This document shows positions 8,721 through 17,231 of a stretch of DNA of 64,000 bases, one piece after another. Positions within the stretch are counted from its first letter, which is position 1; every line of letters begins with the position of its first letter. Location of the stretch: assembly GCF_024171995.1 (NCBI RefSeq), contig NZ_JAMTCT010000016.1, positions 62,001 through 126,000 on the forward strand. The letters run 5' to 3'. Position numbers and translations under genes: made by a program. Below the pieces are notes generated by a model that searched no databases, had not been told where the DNA came from, and saw only the letters and a list, made by a program, of their open reading frames with translations. The DNA is from Promicromonospora umidemergens (lineage in GTDB: Bacteria; Actinomycetota; Actinomycetes; Actinomycetales; Cellulomonadaceae).

Positions 8721-11700
8721 CTACATGCCGATACCCCGCGCCTGCTGGGTCGCGCCTGGCCGCCGTGCATGCATGGTCGGGGGTCGTGTCGCCCGACGCA
8801 GTGCCGCAGCAACGCGTGCGGCATCGACAGCTTGGGCATCAGTTGAAACCGGGTCGTTGCCGAGTGGTGCGCTGCTGGTGATGCCGTAGCGGTCGCGGTA
8901 GGCGGCGATCCTGCGTGCAGCGGTCTGCCAGGTGTGTCGGGCTCCAGTGTCGGCTGGTTCGGGGCCGAGCCCGGTGAGCCAGGGTTCATGGTCCCGCGTC
9001 GCGCGTTGGACAAGGTCGGTGATGCGTCGCTCGATCAACATCGCCCGCTGTTCCAGCGCCAACCGGTATTCGTCGGTCATCGGTCCGGCCGCTTCGGGGA
9101 TGAGGCCGGCAATCCGGCGGGGTGCGGGTCGTTGGATGGTCAGCCCGTCGTAGCGGACGGGGTGTGCCGTGGCGCTGGCGAGGCGGTGGTGCAGGACGGC
9201 TGCGGGGTCGTCGGCGTCGTCCAGCCCACGCTGGGCCACCAGCCGGGGCAGTACCTGTTCGACATCGTGACCGTCGGCTTCAGCGCGACGCAGTTCGGCA
9301 GTGAGAGCTCCGAACGCGGGCGCGGTAATGACCTGGTCCGCGTCCTGGGCTGAGAGCCCGCACTGGTGGACCAGTCTGGTCCAGCGGTCACGTTGTGCAA
9401 CTTCGGCCAGGGTTTCGTATTCGGCGGCGAGCTGCGCGACCGAGCCCCACCGCTCCGTCTCGTCCTTGCTGACCTGGGTGGCGGCCTTTTCGGCTCCGAC
9501 CGTGCGGACGATCCCGGCCAGGATGCTCCGGGGTGTGTGGTCCTCGTGGTCGTCTGGCGTGATCTCCAGTGGGGTGTCGGTGATGACGTAGGCGGTGTTG
9601 GTCTCCCGTCCACGGGTCATACCGACGTACAGGTTCTCCCGCGTCATCCCCGGCCCGGCGATGAGGTGGCTCGTGTCCACCGTGAGCCCCTGCGCACGGT
9701 AGGTGGTCACGGCGTAGCCGAGGTCGAGGTGCTCCGCCGTGTACGCCGCGGGGAGCACGATCGTGTTGCCGTACTTGGCGTCCGGTCGGCGTACGACAAC
9801 CGACCCGTCGTCGCGGACCCCAACAAGGGCCCACCGGTCGCCGTTGCGTACCCACGATCCGTTCCTGGTGCGAAGTCGGCGGTCGTTGCGCCGTGTGATG
9901 ACCACGTCGCCGGCCGAGGCTTGGAGTCCGTCGGCGAGGCGGACGGACCGGCCGCGTTCGGTGGTTCCGGTCCGGAGTCGTTCGGTGCGGGCGCGTTCGT
10001 TGACGGCGCGGACGGTCTCGTTGTCCCCGGCGACCAGGACGGAGTCCTTGCCGTCTGCGAGGTCGTCCTGCCAAGCGGCATAAGCAGCCTCGACCATGGC
10101 CTGGGCGTCGCCGTCACGGACCCGGCCGTTCTCGAGGTACGCGTCAATGGCTTCGTCGTATCCGTGGCGTAGGGCAAGGGAGGCGTTTTTCTCCCACATG
10201 TGGGTGAACCGGTGTACCTCGGTCAGCTCTGGTGTCCCGTCTTCGGTCTGGCGGGCGGCGGTCAGGAGGGCGAAGGCTCCGCCGGCCTCGACGGCTTGGA
10301 GCTGGGCCGGGTCGCCGACCAGCAGCACCTTCGCCCCTACCTCCGAGGCGTGGGCCGTGATCCGGTCCAGGGTGAGGGTCCCGGCGAGCGTGGCTTCGTC
10401 GATGATGACCAACTGTCCCGCGCTGAACGCGGCGCCTTGCTGGACGTGGTCGTAGAGCCACTTGGCGGTGTTCTCGCACCCGATGCCCAGGTCGTCGGCC
10501 AGGACGGCTGCCGCAGCCGCCGACGGCGCCAACCCGACGACCGACCCTGCCCCGTGCTCCTGCTCCCAGGCGGCGCGCAGCGCGCGCATGGTCGTTGTCT
10601 TCCCGGTCCCGGCTGGGCCGACGAGCAGGTCCACCTGTCGTGCCGAGACCGCGACACGGGCGATGGCTTCGGCCTGCTCGCCCGAGACCGCCCTCGCCCG
10701 CTCGCCGGGGCCGTCCTTGGTGACGGCGTGGTCGACGGTGTCCAGGGTGATGGTCGGTGCGGTGCGGGCACTGGCCCGATCCATCAGGCGGGCCTCCGCG
10801 TCCAGCATGGCCTGTGAGGAGTACAGGGCCGAGTCCTTCGGCCGCAGGATGCTGGTCCCGTCCTCACGACGGAACTCGGCGGGCGTGGCGGCCAGGTCGG
10901 ACGGCGTCAACCGCACCGACCCATCCTCGGCCCGGTCCGTGATCGCCGCCAGGACCGCCATCCGGTCCTCAGCGGTGACGAACCGCAGGGCCTTAGTCTG
11001 CCGGGTAGCTTCGGCGTACAGGTTCCAACGCCGCCACACCGGCTTCTTCTCCGAGACCGCGATCACGACCGTTTGGGCGAGGTGGTCGATGAGGTCCAGG
11101 GGGACGTCGCCGGCCCGCAGCATCCGCGGCGGCGTCCCTGACACGAGATCGCCCACCCACTTGGCGGGGTCGTGGCCCAACATCTCGGCAGTGCGGTGCC
11201 GCCACACCGTGGTCAGGTCGGCCAAGGAGTGGTGCGTCTTGTCCGGGCGGGTCTCCTTGCTGGCCCTCTGCCGGTACTTGTCGATCGTGCTCCGGCCGGG
11301 TCGGCGCCCGTACTTCTTGACGTGCTGCGCGATCAGCTCATCGGCGCGGGGGTTGATCTGCTCGGAACGCTGCGAGAACGCGGCCACCAGATCGTCGGGG
11401 ACGCCCTTGATCGACCATCCGGGGTTGCGGCCCTGTCTTGCCCTGGCCCGCAGCTCCCATCCCACGCCCAGGGCGCGGGTCAGGTCGTCCATCACGATCG
11501 CTTCGTGCAGCTCCGACATCGCGACCGTCGCGGCGTGCAGACCCCGCCCGTCCAGGGACCGCCACTTCCCGTCCAGGAGCGTCTTAACCTTGTTGGAGAC
11601 CACGACGTGGGTGTGCAGGTGCGGGTCGTTGGTCCGCGAGTCCCAGTGATCGAACGTCATCGCGATCAAACCGGTGACGCCGACCTGAGCGACCGCGCCG

Positions 11701-12230
11701 CCCTCCCCCGCCTCGCTCGTCGCGTTCCCGGCGACAGATGCACCGGTCCGAGTCGCGGCCAGCTCGCGTTCCGTAAACTCGAACACCTTGACCACAGCGG
11801 CACGGTGGATAGCCACGATCTGCTCCTGGACCCCGGCATCGGCCACACCCCACAACACCGAGGCCGACTTCGGCAAGGAGAACGTGAAGTCATAGCCCGC
11901 CACCGCACGCCGAGGCTTTCCGCCGTTGCCCTTCCCGTAGACCGGGTAGGCGCGGCCGAGCTGCTCGCCGGCAATCGGGTCCAGGCCCTTGCCCGCGAGC
12001 CGGGCCATCTGTTCCTCGGTCACCAGGTCGCCCACGAGCAGGCGGCCCAGCTCATCCGAACCCAGGCTCGCGACCCCTGCCCCCATCCACCGGCCCGGCG
12101 GCGTGCCAGTCTCGGTGTAGTACCGCGTCAGCGGGGTACCCATCGACCGGTCGCCGTCACCGGCCGCGACCGACTTCATGAAGTACGAGTACCCGTCCCC
12201 CGCCGACATCACGGCAATCGTCACAGTCAT
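8721..12230 (-). CDS. MobF-family relaxase with C-terminal RecD2-like helicase (TraA/TrwC type)
   Basis: This 1169-aa conjugative relaxase would nick oriT, stay bound to the 5' end and unwind the transferred strand. Residues 1-220 form the TrwC relaxase domain, with N-terminal tyrosines (14, 16, 37, 38) and the metal-binding HLHTH triad at 204-208. A helicase domain follows, with Walker A GPAGTGKT at 538-545 and Walker B DEA at 611-613. Near the C-terminus GYAVTTYRAQG and YVGMTRG are the UvrD_C_2-type motifs. ATG 12230 fits the family start and has AGGAGGTG upstream; the upstream extension is rejected. No coupling protein or secretion genes accompany it, so a helper would be needed. The ribosome-binding site lies in a hairpin. 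Confidence 0.9.
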   Translation of the reverse strand: MTVTIAVMSAGDGYSYFMKSVAAGDGDRSMGTPLTRYYTETGTPPGRWMGAGVASLGSDELGRLLVGDLVTEEQMARLAGKGLDPIAGEQLGRAYPVYGKGNGGKPRRAVAGYDFTFSLPKSASVLWGVADAGVQEQIVAIHRAAVVKVFEFTERELAATRTGASVAGNATSEAGEGGAVAQVGVTGLIAMTFDHWDSRTNDPHLHTHVVVSNKVKTLLDGKWRSLDGRGLHAATVAMSELHEAIVMDDLTRALGVGWELRARARQGRNPGWSIKGVPDDLVAAFSQRSEQINPRADELIAQHVKKYGRRPGRSTIDKYRQRASKETRPDKTHHSLADLTTVWRHRTAEMLGHDPAKWVGDLVSGTPPRMLRAGDVPLDLIDHLAQTVVIAVSEKKPVWRRWNLYAEATRQTKALRFVTAEDRMAVLAAITDRAEDGSVRLTPSDLAATPAEFRREDGTSILRPKDSALYSSQAMLDAEARLMDRASARTAPTITLDTVDHAVTKDGPGERARAVSGEQAEAIARVAVSARQVDLLVGPAGTGKTTTMRALRAAWEQEHGAGSVVGLAPSAAAAAVLADDLGIGCENTAKWLYDHVQQGAAFSAGQLVIIDEATLAGTLTLDRITAHASEVGAKVLLVGDPAQLQAVEAGGAFALLTAARQTEDGTPELTEVHRFTHMWEKNASLALRHGYDEAIDAYLENGRVRDGDAQAMVEAAYAAWQDDLADGKDSVLVAGDNETVRAVNERARTERLRTGTTERGRSVRLADGLQASAGDVVITRRNDRRLRTRNGSWVRNGDRWALVGVRDDGSVVVRRPDAKYGNTIVLPAAYTAEHLDLGYAVTTYRAQGLTVDTSHLIAGPGMTRENLYVGMTRGRETNTAYVITDTPLEITPDDHEDHTPRSILAGIVRTVGAEKAATQVSKDETERWGSVAQLAAEYETLAEVAQRDRWTRLVHQCGLSAQDADQVITAPAFGALTAELRRAEADGHDVEQVLPRLVAQRGLDDADDPAAVLHHRLASATAHPVRYDGLTIQRPAPRRIAGLIPEAAGPMTDEYRLALEQRAMLIERRITDLVQRATRDHEPWLTGLGPEPADTGARHTWQTAARRIAAYRDRYGITSSAPLGNDPVSTDAQAVDAARVAAALRRATRPPTMHARRPGATQQARGIGM

Positions 12231-12237
12231 CCGCCGC

Positions 12238-12260
12238 ACACCTCCTACAGCAGGAGGTGT
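12238..12260 (-). promoter_or_regulatory. Hairpin covering the relaxase ribosome-binding site
   Basis: A 9-bp inverted repeat (12238-12246 with 12252-12260, loop ACAGC) includes the whole AGGAGGTGT Shine-Dalgarno sequence of the relaxase gene. In the mRNA the stem would hide the site, which suggests translational restraint of relaxase synthesis. Confidence 0.5.
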
Positions 12261-12626
12261 CCCGCCCGCACCAACGGGCCAAGTTGCTCTAGGTGCCTCG
12301 ATCTGCAAGAGGCGTGCTGGGATTTTGAGGGAGGGGTGCTGGGATTTTGAGGGAGGGGTCTGGCGGGCGAACTGGGATGGATTTGGGGGGTTAGCGGCTA
12401 TTGGTTGGACTAGGAGGGTTGGGGCAGGTTGGGAAGGATGGCGGAACCTGAGGGCGGTCGGCGTGGGTCAAGGGGAGGGTCACGCGGGCTCTGGGGATGA
12501 GCCGCAGAGAGTGGGTCCCCCGTCTCCAGGTCTCTCGTCCCACGCCTCCCACTGGGTGCCACGGTCCATCGGTCTGAGCGCCATCAGCAGGCGGTGCACG
12601 TGGTCAGGTAGCACGCGACTCGTCCG
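12261..12626. other. Intergenic region upstream of relaxase; candidate oriT region
   Basis: About 370 bp without a credible gene lie between the divergent relaxase and NAD(P)H-hydrate repair genes. It contains a purine-rich tandem repeat (12314-12357) and must hold promoters for both genes. Position next to a MobF relaxase makes it the likely oriT, but no nic site can be named. Confidence 0.4.
12314..12357. repeat. Perfect 22-bp tandem duplication
   Basis: The unit, GTGCTGGGATTTTGAGGG plus AGGG, occurs twice head to tail without a mismatch (12314-12335 and 12336-12357). It lies about 85 bp upstream of the relaxase start. Direct repeats like this are common relaxosome or regulator binding sites. 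Confidence 0.65.
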
Positions 12627-14222
12627 GTGTGGCACCGTGTCGCCGTGACCTCCGGCAACGTGATCCATGCCTACAGCAGCGTGCAGGTTCAGTCCGCCGT
12701 AGCGGGCGCGCTGGGAGTGGCGTGCAGCGACGACGAGTTGATCCGCAAGGCTGCGTTCGGGTTAGCGCAGGCGTGCCTGACGGAACTGCGCGACACGTTC
12801 GGGTCAGCGCACGGATGCACCGTCGTGCTGCTGGTCGGCACAGGCAAGAACGGTGCGGACGCGATGGTCGCGGGTAAGCATCTTCGTGAGCGTGGTGTTG
12901 CGGTGCATGCGATTGCGACGGGCGGTCACGTAGATGTGATCGGAACCCGCCATCTGGACGTGCCGGCTATCGACGCGACGGACACTGCTGGGCTCATCCA
13001 GGCGCTCGACCTGATCGCGCGCGCCGACATGGTGGTCGACGGGATCGTCGGCGACGCAATGGTTGGCGACCTGCGCGCTCCGGCGAGCGATCTCGTCGAG
13101 GCGATTCCGGATGGTGCCATGGTGGTCGCTGTGGACGTGCCCAGCGGTGTAGATCCGGATTCGGGGGCGATCGGCGGCATTCACGTGCGGGCGGACGTCA
13201 CGGTTACCTTCGGGGCATACAAGCGGTGTCTGCTGCTGCCGCCGGCCGCGGAGGTCGTAGGGCGCCTGGTGTTCGTCGATGTCGGGATCACACCGCGCCT
13301 GGACGTGGAGGGCCAGGTGCAGCGGCTCTCCTCGGTGGGCGTCGCCGAGAGGTGGCCGGTTCCTGGCCCCGGCGATCACAAGTATTCGCGTGGTCTGCTC
13401 GGCATCGTGGCCGGATCGGAGCGGTATCCCGGAGCGGCGGTCCTGGCGTGCCTGGGTGCGTTCGGCACGGGTGTTGGCATCGTCCGGTACACGGGTCCGC
13501 GCCACGTCGGCGACCTGATCCTGGAGCACGTGCCCGAGGCCGAGAGGTTCCCGGGAAAGGTCGACACCTACTTGTTGGGATCGGGTGTGCTCGATGACCC
13601 GGACCAGGAACGAGCGATCGACGAGGCGCTGGCGACGGGCCTGCCCTGCGTGGTCGACGCCGGTGCGATCGAGACCTGCGTTCGCCGTCGGGCGGCAGGC
13701 GACCGGCCCACACCGGGAGACCGCATCTTGCTGACCCCGCACGTGGGCGAACTGGCTCGGTCGCTGGCCGCGCTCGGGCGCGAGGCGACGACGGCAGACA
13801 TTCTCCATCGGCCTTACGAGCACGCTCTGCGCGTCGCGGAGGCAGCCGAGGTGACGGTATTGCTGAAGGGTTCGACCACCATCGTTGTGGGACCGGACGG
13901 TCGAGCGTTCAGCCAGGACGAAGGCCCAGCTTGGTTAGCCACTGCCGGCTCCGGCGATGTTCTGGCCGGCATCGCCGGGGCACTGAGCTCGGCGGGCCTT
14001 TCCGCGCTGGAGGTGGGCGCCATGGCCGCGTTCGTGCATGGACGCGCAGCGGCCATGGCAGCGGACGACGGACCACTGCGCGCCAGCAAGATCGCTGAGC
14101 ACGCTCCAGGAGCGGTCCGGGAACTGCTGGCCGAACGGACTGCTTTGGTCAGGCCGCGAGCAGGCCGCCGCGGCGGGCGAGGCCTTGCACGTGCGGGCGG
14201 GCGCGGGCGCGGTCGCGAATGA
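12627..14222 (+). CDS. nnr: Bifunctional NAD(P)H-hydrate epimerase / ADP-dependent dehydratase
   Basis: This enzyme repairs hydrated NAD(P)H: the N-terminal YjeF_N domain epimerises R and S hydrates and the C-terminal ribokinase-like domain dehydrates the S form. The nucleotide-binding loop GTGKNGADA (about residues 71-79) corresponds to the usual GxGNNGGDG but is altered at several positions. The C-terminal domain has VDVPSGVDPDSG, LLTPHVGEL and GSGDVLAG (about 441-448). Length of about 531 aa is normal for the fused form. The start is uncertain: GTG at 12627, 12645 or 12660, none with a clear ribosome-binding site. The 3' end overlaps the convergent XRE gene by 74 bp. It is unusual cargo and may serve the neighbouring biosynthetic operon. 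Confidence 0.8.
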   Translation: MWHRVAVTSGNVIHAYSSVQVQSAVAGALGVACSDDELIRKAAFGLAQACLTELRDTFGSAHGCTVVLLVGTGKNGADAMVAGKHLRERGVAVHAIATGGHVDVIGTRHLDVPAIDATDTAGLIQALDLIARADMVVDGIVGDAMVGDLRAPASDLVEAIPDGAMVVAVDVPSGVDPDSGAIGGIHVRADVTVTFGAYKRCLLLPPAAEVVGRLVFVDVGITPRLDVEGQVQRLSSVGVAERWPVPGPGDHKYSRGLLGIVAGSERYPGAAVLACLGAFGTGVGIVRYTGPRHVGDLILEHVPEAERFPGKVDTYLLGSGVLDDPDQERAIDEALATGLPCVVDAGAIETCVRRRAAGDRPTPGDRILLTPHVGELARSLAALGREATTADILHRPYEHALRVAEAAEVTVLLKGSTTIVVGPDGRAFSQDEGPAWLATAGSGDVLAGIAGALSSAGLSALEVGAMAAFVHGRAAAMAADDGPLRASKIAEHAPGAVRELLAERTALVRPRAGRRGGRGLARAGGRGRGRE

Positions 14223-15393
14223 TCAGCTCGCGCAGCATCTCGCGGACGATCGTGGAGTCGTGAACTTCGTCGGAGGAGACCTGTTCTGCGTCCAGCAGGA
14301 CCAGCGCTGCGGATTCGTCCTCACCGCGCCGCACGAAGCCACGGGCCGTGGAGATCAGTGCGGCTGATCTCCGTTCGACGCTCGGGATGTTGTTCAGGTT
14401 GAGGCGGGCGGACAGCTCGACCACGTCGTCCGGGCGCCCGAGCTCGGCGTTGATCGCCACGGCGTGGATGTCGACGTTCCCGGCGCCAAACTTCGTCCAC
14501 GGGTCGTAGTAGCCGGGCCCGAGGGTGTTGGCGGCGTCCTGCGCGACGCGGTGCAGTGCCCAGGCGCGGCCGTCCTGATCGGACTGTGCAGCGCTGACTG
14601 CTGCGGCCAGGTGCAGCATCCCGTAGGCACCCAGGAGGTCCTTGCGCGGGTTGGCCGGGTCGATGCGGGTGTGCACCTCGTCGGCGGCAGCCAAGCAGAG
14701 CCGCGTCGCTTCGTCCTGGTGTCCAGCGCGCCGGTACGGGCCTGACAGTGCCCAGGCGGACAGCGCGATGAGGTAGGGGTCGTCGGCTTCTCGGGCGATG
14801 TGAGCGGCCCGGTCGGACACGACCCAGGCCAGGTCTCCGGACGGGACGTGGTGCAGCCACTGCCGGGTGATCTGGTAGGCGCCCGCCAAGGTGCGGGCAC
14901 TGCGCGCCCGGTCGGACGACATGGTGTGGGCAGCATGAGCGTCAGCGACGAGCGCGGGGAGAATCGCGCCGACGCCGCGATGCGCTGACGGCGACTCGTG
15001 CCACATCGTCCAGGCGTCGTCCACACGTCCCGCCACGTCGGCCAATTCGGGTGCCGGTTTGGTCACCGGCATCGGTCCGGCCGAACGCATGATGACCTCG
15101 CGCAGCGCGGTCACGGTCTCGGCCTGCGACGGACCAGTGCCAGGAGTCAGCGTGTCCAGCGGCCTACCGATCAGGTCGTCGACGGTGCAGCCGATGACCG
15201 ATGCGATCCGGACCAGGTCGGTGAGCCGCTCGGCATGCCGCCGGCCCTGTTCCACGGCCGAGACCCACTGGACGGACTTGCCGATGCGCTCGGCGAGCGA
15301 AAGCTGCGTCACGCCGGCCGCACGACGGTGCGCGGCGATTGCCGCTCCCACGCCACGCAACAGGTCCGCGTCCTTTGTCATGTCCAACACCAT
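14149..15393 (-). CDS. XRE regulator with TPR-like sensor region (414 aa)
   Basis: Residues 10-75 form a helix-turn-helix: AAIAAHRRAAGVTQLSLAER, then GKSVQWVSAVEQGRR. The remaining 330 residues are helical with repeated Ala-rich pairs, as in the large actinobacterial XRE-TPR regulators that often bind a small ligand or peptide. It is divergent from the nine-gene operon starting at 15553, with a 158-bp gap that holds an 18-bp palindrome. It is therefore the likely regulator of that operon and of itself. The start may be ATG 15393 or ATG 15381. Confidence 0.8.
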   Translation of the reverse strand: MVLDMTKDADLLRGVGAAIAAHRRAAGVTQLSLAERIGKSVQWVSAVEQGRRHAERLTDLVRIASVIGCTVDDLIGRPLDTLTPGTGPSQAETVTALREVIMRSAGPMPVTKPAPELADVAGRVDDAWTMWHESPSAHRGVGAILPALVADAHAAHTMSSDRARSARTLAGAYQITRQWLHHVPSGDLAWVVSDRAAHIAREADDPYLIALSAWALSGPYRRAGHQDEATRLCLAAADEVHTRIDPANPRKDLLGAYGMLHLAAAVSAAQSDQDGRAWALHRVAQDAANTLGPGYYDPWTKFGAGNVDIHAVAINAELGRPDDVVELSARLNLNNIPSVERRSAALISTARGFVRRGEDESAALVLLDAEQVSSDEVHDSTIVREMLRELIIRDRARARPHVQGLARRGGLLAA

Positions 15394-15426
15394 AGGCGGC
15401 TCACCCAGTAACCAACAGGCTCGGAA

Positions 15427-15444
15427 CTGCTACGTGTGTAGCAG
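15427..15444. promoter_or_regulatory. Palindromic operator candidate CTGCTAC-GTGT-GTAGCAG
   Basis: A perfect 7-bp inverted repeat with a 4-bp centre lies between the XRE-TPR gene and the divergent operon. It is the only strong dyad in this interval. It is the probable binding site of the XRE regulator, controlling both directions. Confidence 0.6.
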
Positions 15445-15552
15445 CCCTCCTGGTTCCCTCGCTCGTAGCGTCGTGTCTCGTCGGCGGGCCGTGCCCCAGT
15501 AGCGGCCCGCCGGCCAGGCAGAGCACCAACGGAGCTGCACGAGGGGGACGTG

Positions 15553-15906
15553 ATGGGACTGCGCAACCACGATCTGGACCTGGAGAAGATCGAGCCCAAC
15601 GGCTCGACGCTGGTCAACGAGCGGACACATCTCGACGGTCTGACGCGTGCGCTGGAGGACGCCTTCACAGCTATCCGCTCCGTCGGTCCCGACCGAATCG
15701 ACTTGGTCACCGTCACCAAGGAGCGGATCTGCCTCCAGCCCGCGGACCTGGACGACGGTGAGCGGATCGCCCATGCTCTGGGCTGCGATCTTCCGCTCGA
15801 TCACCGGATGCTGGTCCCCGGACACACACTCTGGACCGGGACGCGCCACGGCCTGGAGATTCAGGTCCGTTCGGCCTTGCGACGCCCGATCGGCGAAGAG
15901 GCATGA
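15553..15906 (+). CDS. Hypothetical protein, first gene of the pterin-type operon (117 aa)
   Basis: Not recognised. It is a small, acidic, soluble protein with no membrane segment or clear catalytic motif. GAGGGGG lies just upstream of the start (ATG 15553; GTG 15550 is also possible). The stop overlaps the next start (ATGA), so it is translationally coupled to gene 2. First position in the operon, just after the palindromic operator, suggests a dedicated pathway protein rather than a stray open frame. Confidence 0.65.
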   Translation: MGLRNHDLDLEKIEPNGSTLVNERTHLDGLTRALEDAFTAIRSVGPDRIDLVTVTKERICLQPADLDDGERIAHALGCDLPLDHRMLVPGHTLWTGTRHGLEIQVRSALRRPIGEEA

Positions 15907-16322
15907 ACACACCAAGACCAGTCGCGATCGGATACGTCTGCGGTGCCGACGACTCCTTGGTGACGCAGCAACGTGCAGAGGTCACCCGGTACGTCGAGGC
16001 CGAGGGCCTGGCGCTGGCGGAGGTACTGCACGACACAGGAGACGGGTTCACGATCAGTCAGATCGTCGAGGCCGCTCAACTGCGGCACGCCTCACAGGTG
16101 CTCGTTCCTGCCGACGCCCATCTGTCTGATGCCCGCCATCGGCTGACTCAGGATCTGGCCGATCATGGCGCGCTCTGCGTCGTGATCGGTGAACAGTCAC
16201 CGGTCTCGGCCCGACCGCGGTTGCGCCCCGGTCGTGCGGAGATGCACACCCGCGCCGCAAAGCGAACCGGGTCCATCGCGCCAGTAGCTTCCGCTCTTGC
16301 CTCCCCCAATTTCTCGGAGTAA
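15903..16322 (+). CDS. Degenerate resolvase-fold protein (139 aa)
   Basis: The start AIGYVCGADDSLVTQQRAEV lines up with the N-terminal domain of serine recombinases (IGYARVSTxxQxxxxQ), and the following beta-alpha pattern fits as well. The catalytic serine region is changed: Arg and Ser of ARVS are replaced by VCGA. There is no C-terminal recombinase or helix-turn-helix part, so recombination activity is unlikely. Position in the operon suggests a repurposed fold, perhaps regulatory or nucleotide-binding. It overlaps gene 1 by 4 bp and ends 3 bp before the HAD gene. Confidence 0.55.
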   Translation: MNTPRPVAIGYVCGADDSLVTQQRAEVTRYVEAEGLALAEVLHDTGDGFTISQIVEAAQLRHASQVLVPADAHLSDARHRLTQDLADHGALCVVIGEQSPVSARPRLRPGRAEMHTRAAKRTGSIAPVASALASPNFSE

Positions 16323-16325
16323 CCC

Positions 16326-17231
16326 ATGGCAACGACCAGCCTGCCTACCACCGCCGCATTGGCAAGCAGCGTGCCTTCATCCCGGCTCAGGGCACCCTTG
16401 GCGTCGAGCGTGATGGTGGCTCTGGACATCGACGGCACGCTGCTCGGGGCCGGCTGGGAGGTCCCCCGTGAGACGAGGATCGCCGTCAAGGCGTTGAGAC
16501 TGGCCGGCCATCACGTGGTGCTCGCCTCAGGGCGGTCCCTGGCCGGTGTACTCCCCGTCGCGCGCAGCCTGGGCCTGGCCCACGGATGGGCGATCGCCTC
16601 CAACGGCGCCGTCACCGCCCGTCTGAACCCACTGGCCCCAGGCGAGCACACGATCCAGGAAGCAACGACGTTCGATCCCGAACCCGTCGCCCGCCTCGTC
16701 GCCGCCCAGCTACCGGAGACGCAGATCGCGGTCGAAGAGACGGGATGGGGATACCGCACCAGCACACCGGTCCCGGACGAAGTGATCAACGGCCGACAGC
16801 GCGTGGTGTCGTTCGAGGAGCTGTGGATCAAGCCGACTCCTCGAGTGTTTCTGCGCGGGGCCGGAGTGCTCGATCTGCTGGACCCTCTGCGTGCACTGGG
16901 AGTCACGGCGACCACTGGCGGTCCAACGTGGGTGGACGTGACGCCACCTGACCTGTCGAAGGCAACGGCGTTGGATGCGGTCCGGCAGACCCTGGGTATA
17001 CCGAGCACTCACACGGTCGCGGTGGGCGACGGCATCAACGACATCGCGATGCTGACCTGGGCTGCCCGGGGAGTTGCGATGGGTCATGCCCCTGCCGAGC
17101 TGAGGGCAGTCGCCGACGAGGTCACCGGGACCATCGCGGAGAACGGCGTCGTTCCTGTGCTGCGGTCTTTGCTCGCGACGTCTCCTGCCTCTATCTCCCG
17201 CAATTCCACCTTCGATCGGAGCGTCAGATGA
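16326..17231 (+). CDS. HAD-IIB (Cof-type) phosphatase
   Basis: This 301-aa hydrolase of the Cof-like HAD class would remove phosphate from a small metabolite. The nucleophile motif is D34-I-D36-G-T, followed by ASGRS (motif II), K in DLSKATAL (motif III) and the metal-binding GDGINDIAML (motif IV). The cap between motifs II and III is of the C2 type. About 30 residues precede the first motif. It overlaps folE by 4 bp. In this operon a natural role would be to dephosphorylate dihydroneopterin phosphates or a later intermediate; this is inference from context. Confidence 0.8.
   Translation: MATTSLPTTAALASSVPSSRLRAPLASSVMVALDIDGTLLGAGWEVPRETRIAVKALRLAGHHVVLASGRSLAGVLPVARSLGLAHGWAIASNGAVTARLNPLAPGEHTIQEATTFDPEPVARLVAAQLPETQIAVEETGWGYRTSTPVPDEVINGRQRVVSFEELWIKPTPRVFLRGAGVLDLLDPLRALGVTATTGGPTWVDVTPPDLSKATALDAVRQTLGIPSTHTVAVGDGINDIAMLTWAARGVAMGHAPAELRAVADEVTGTIAENGVVPVLRSLLATSPASISRNSTFDRSVR

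Noticed and set aside
8144..9013. A 289-codon minus-strand frame covering the 8297 gene
   Set aside because: Pro/Arg/Ser-rich with no motif, and it overlaps the relaxase 3' end.
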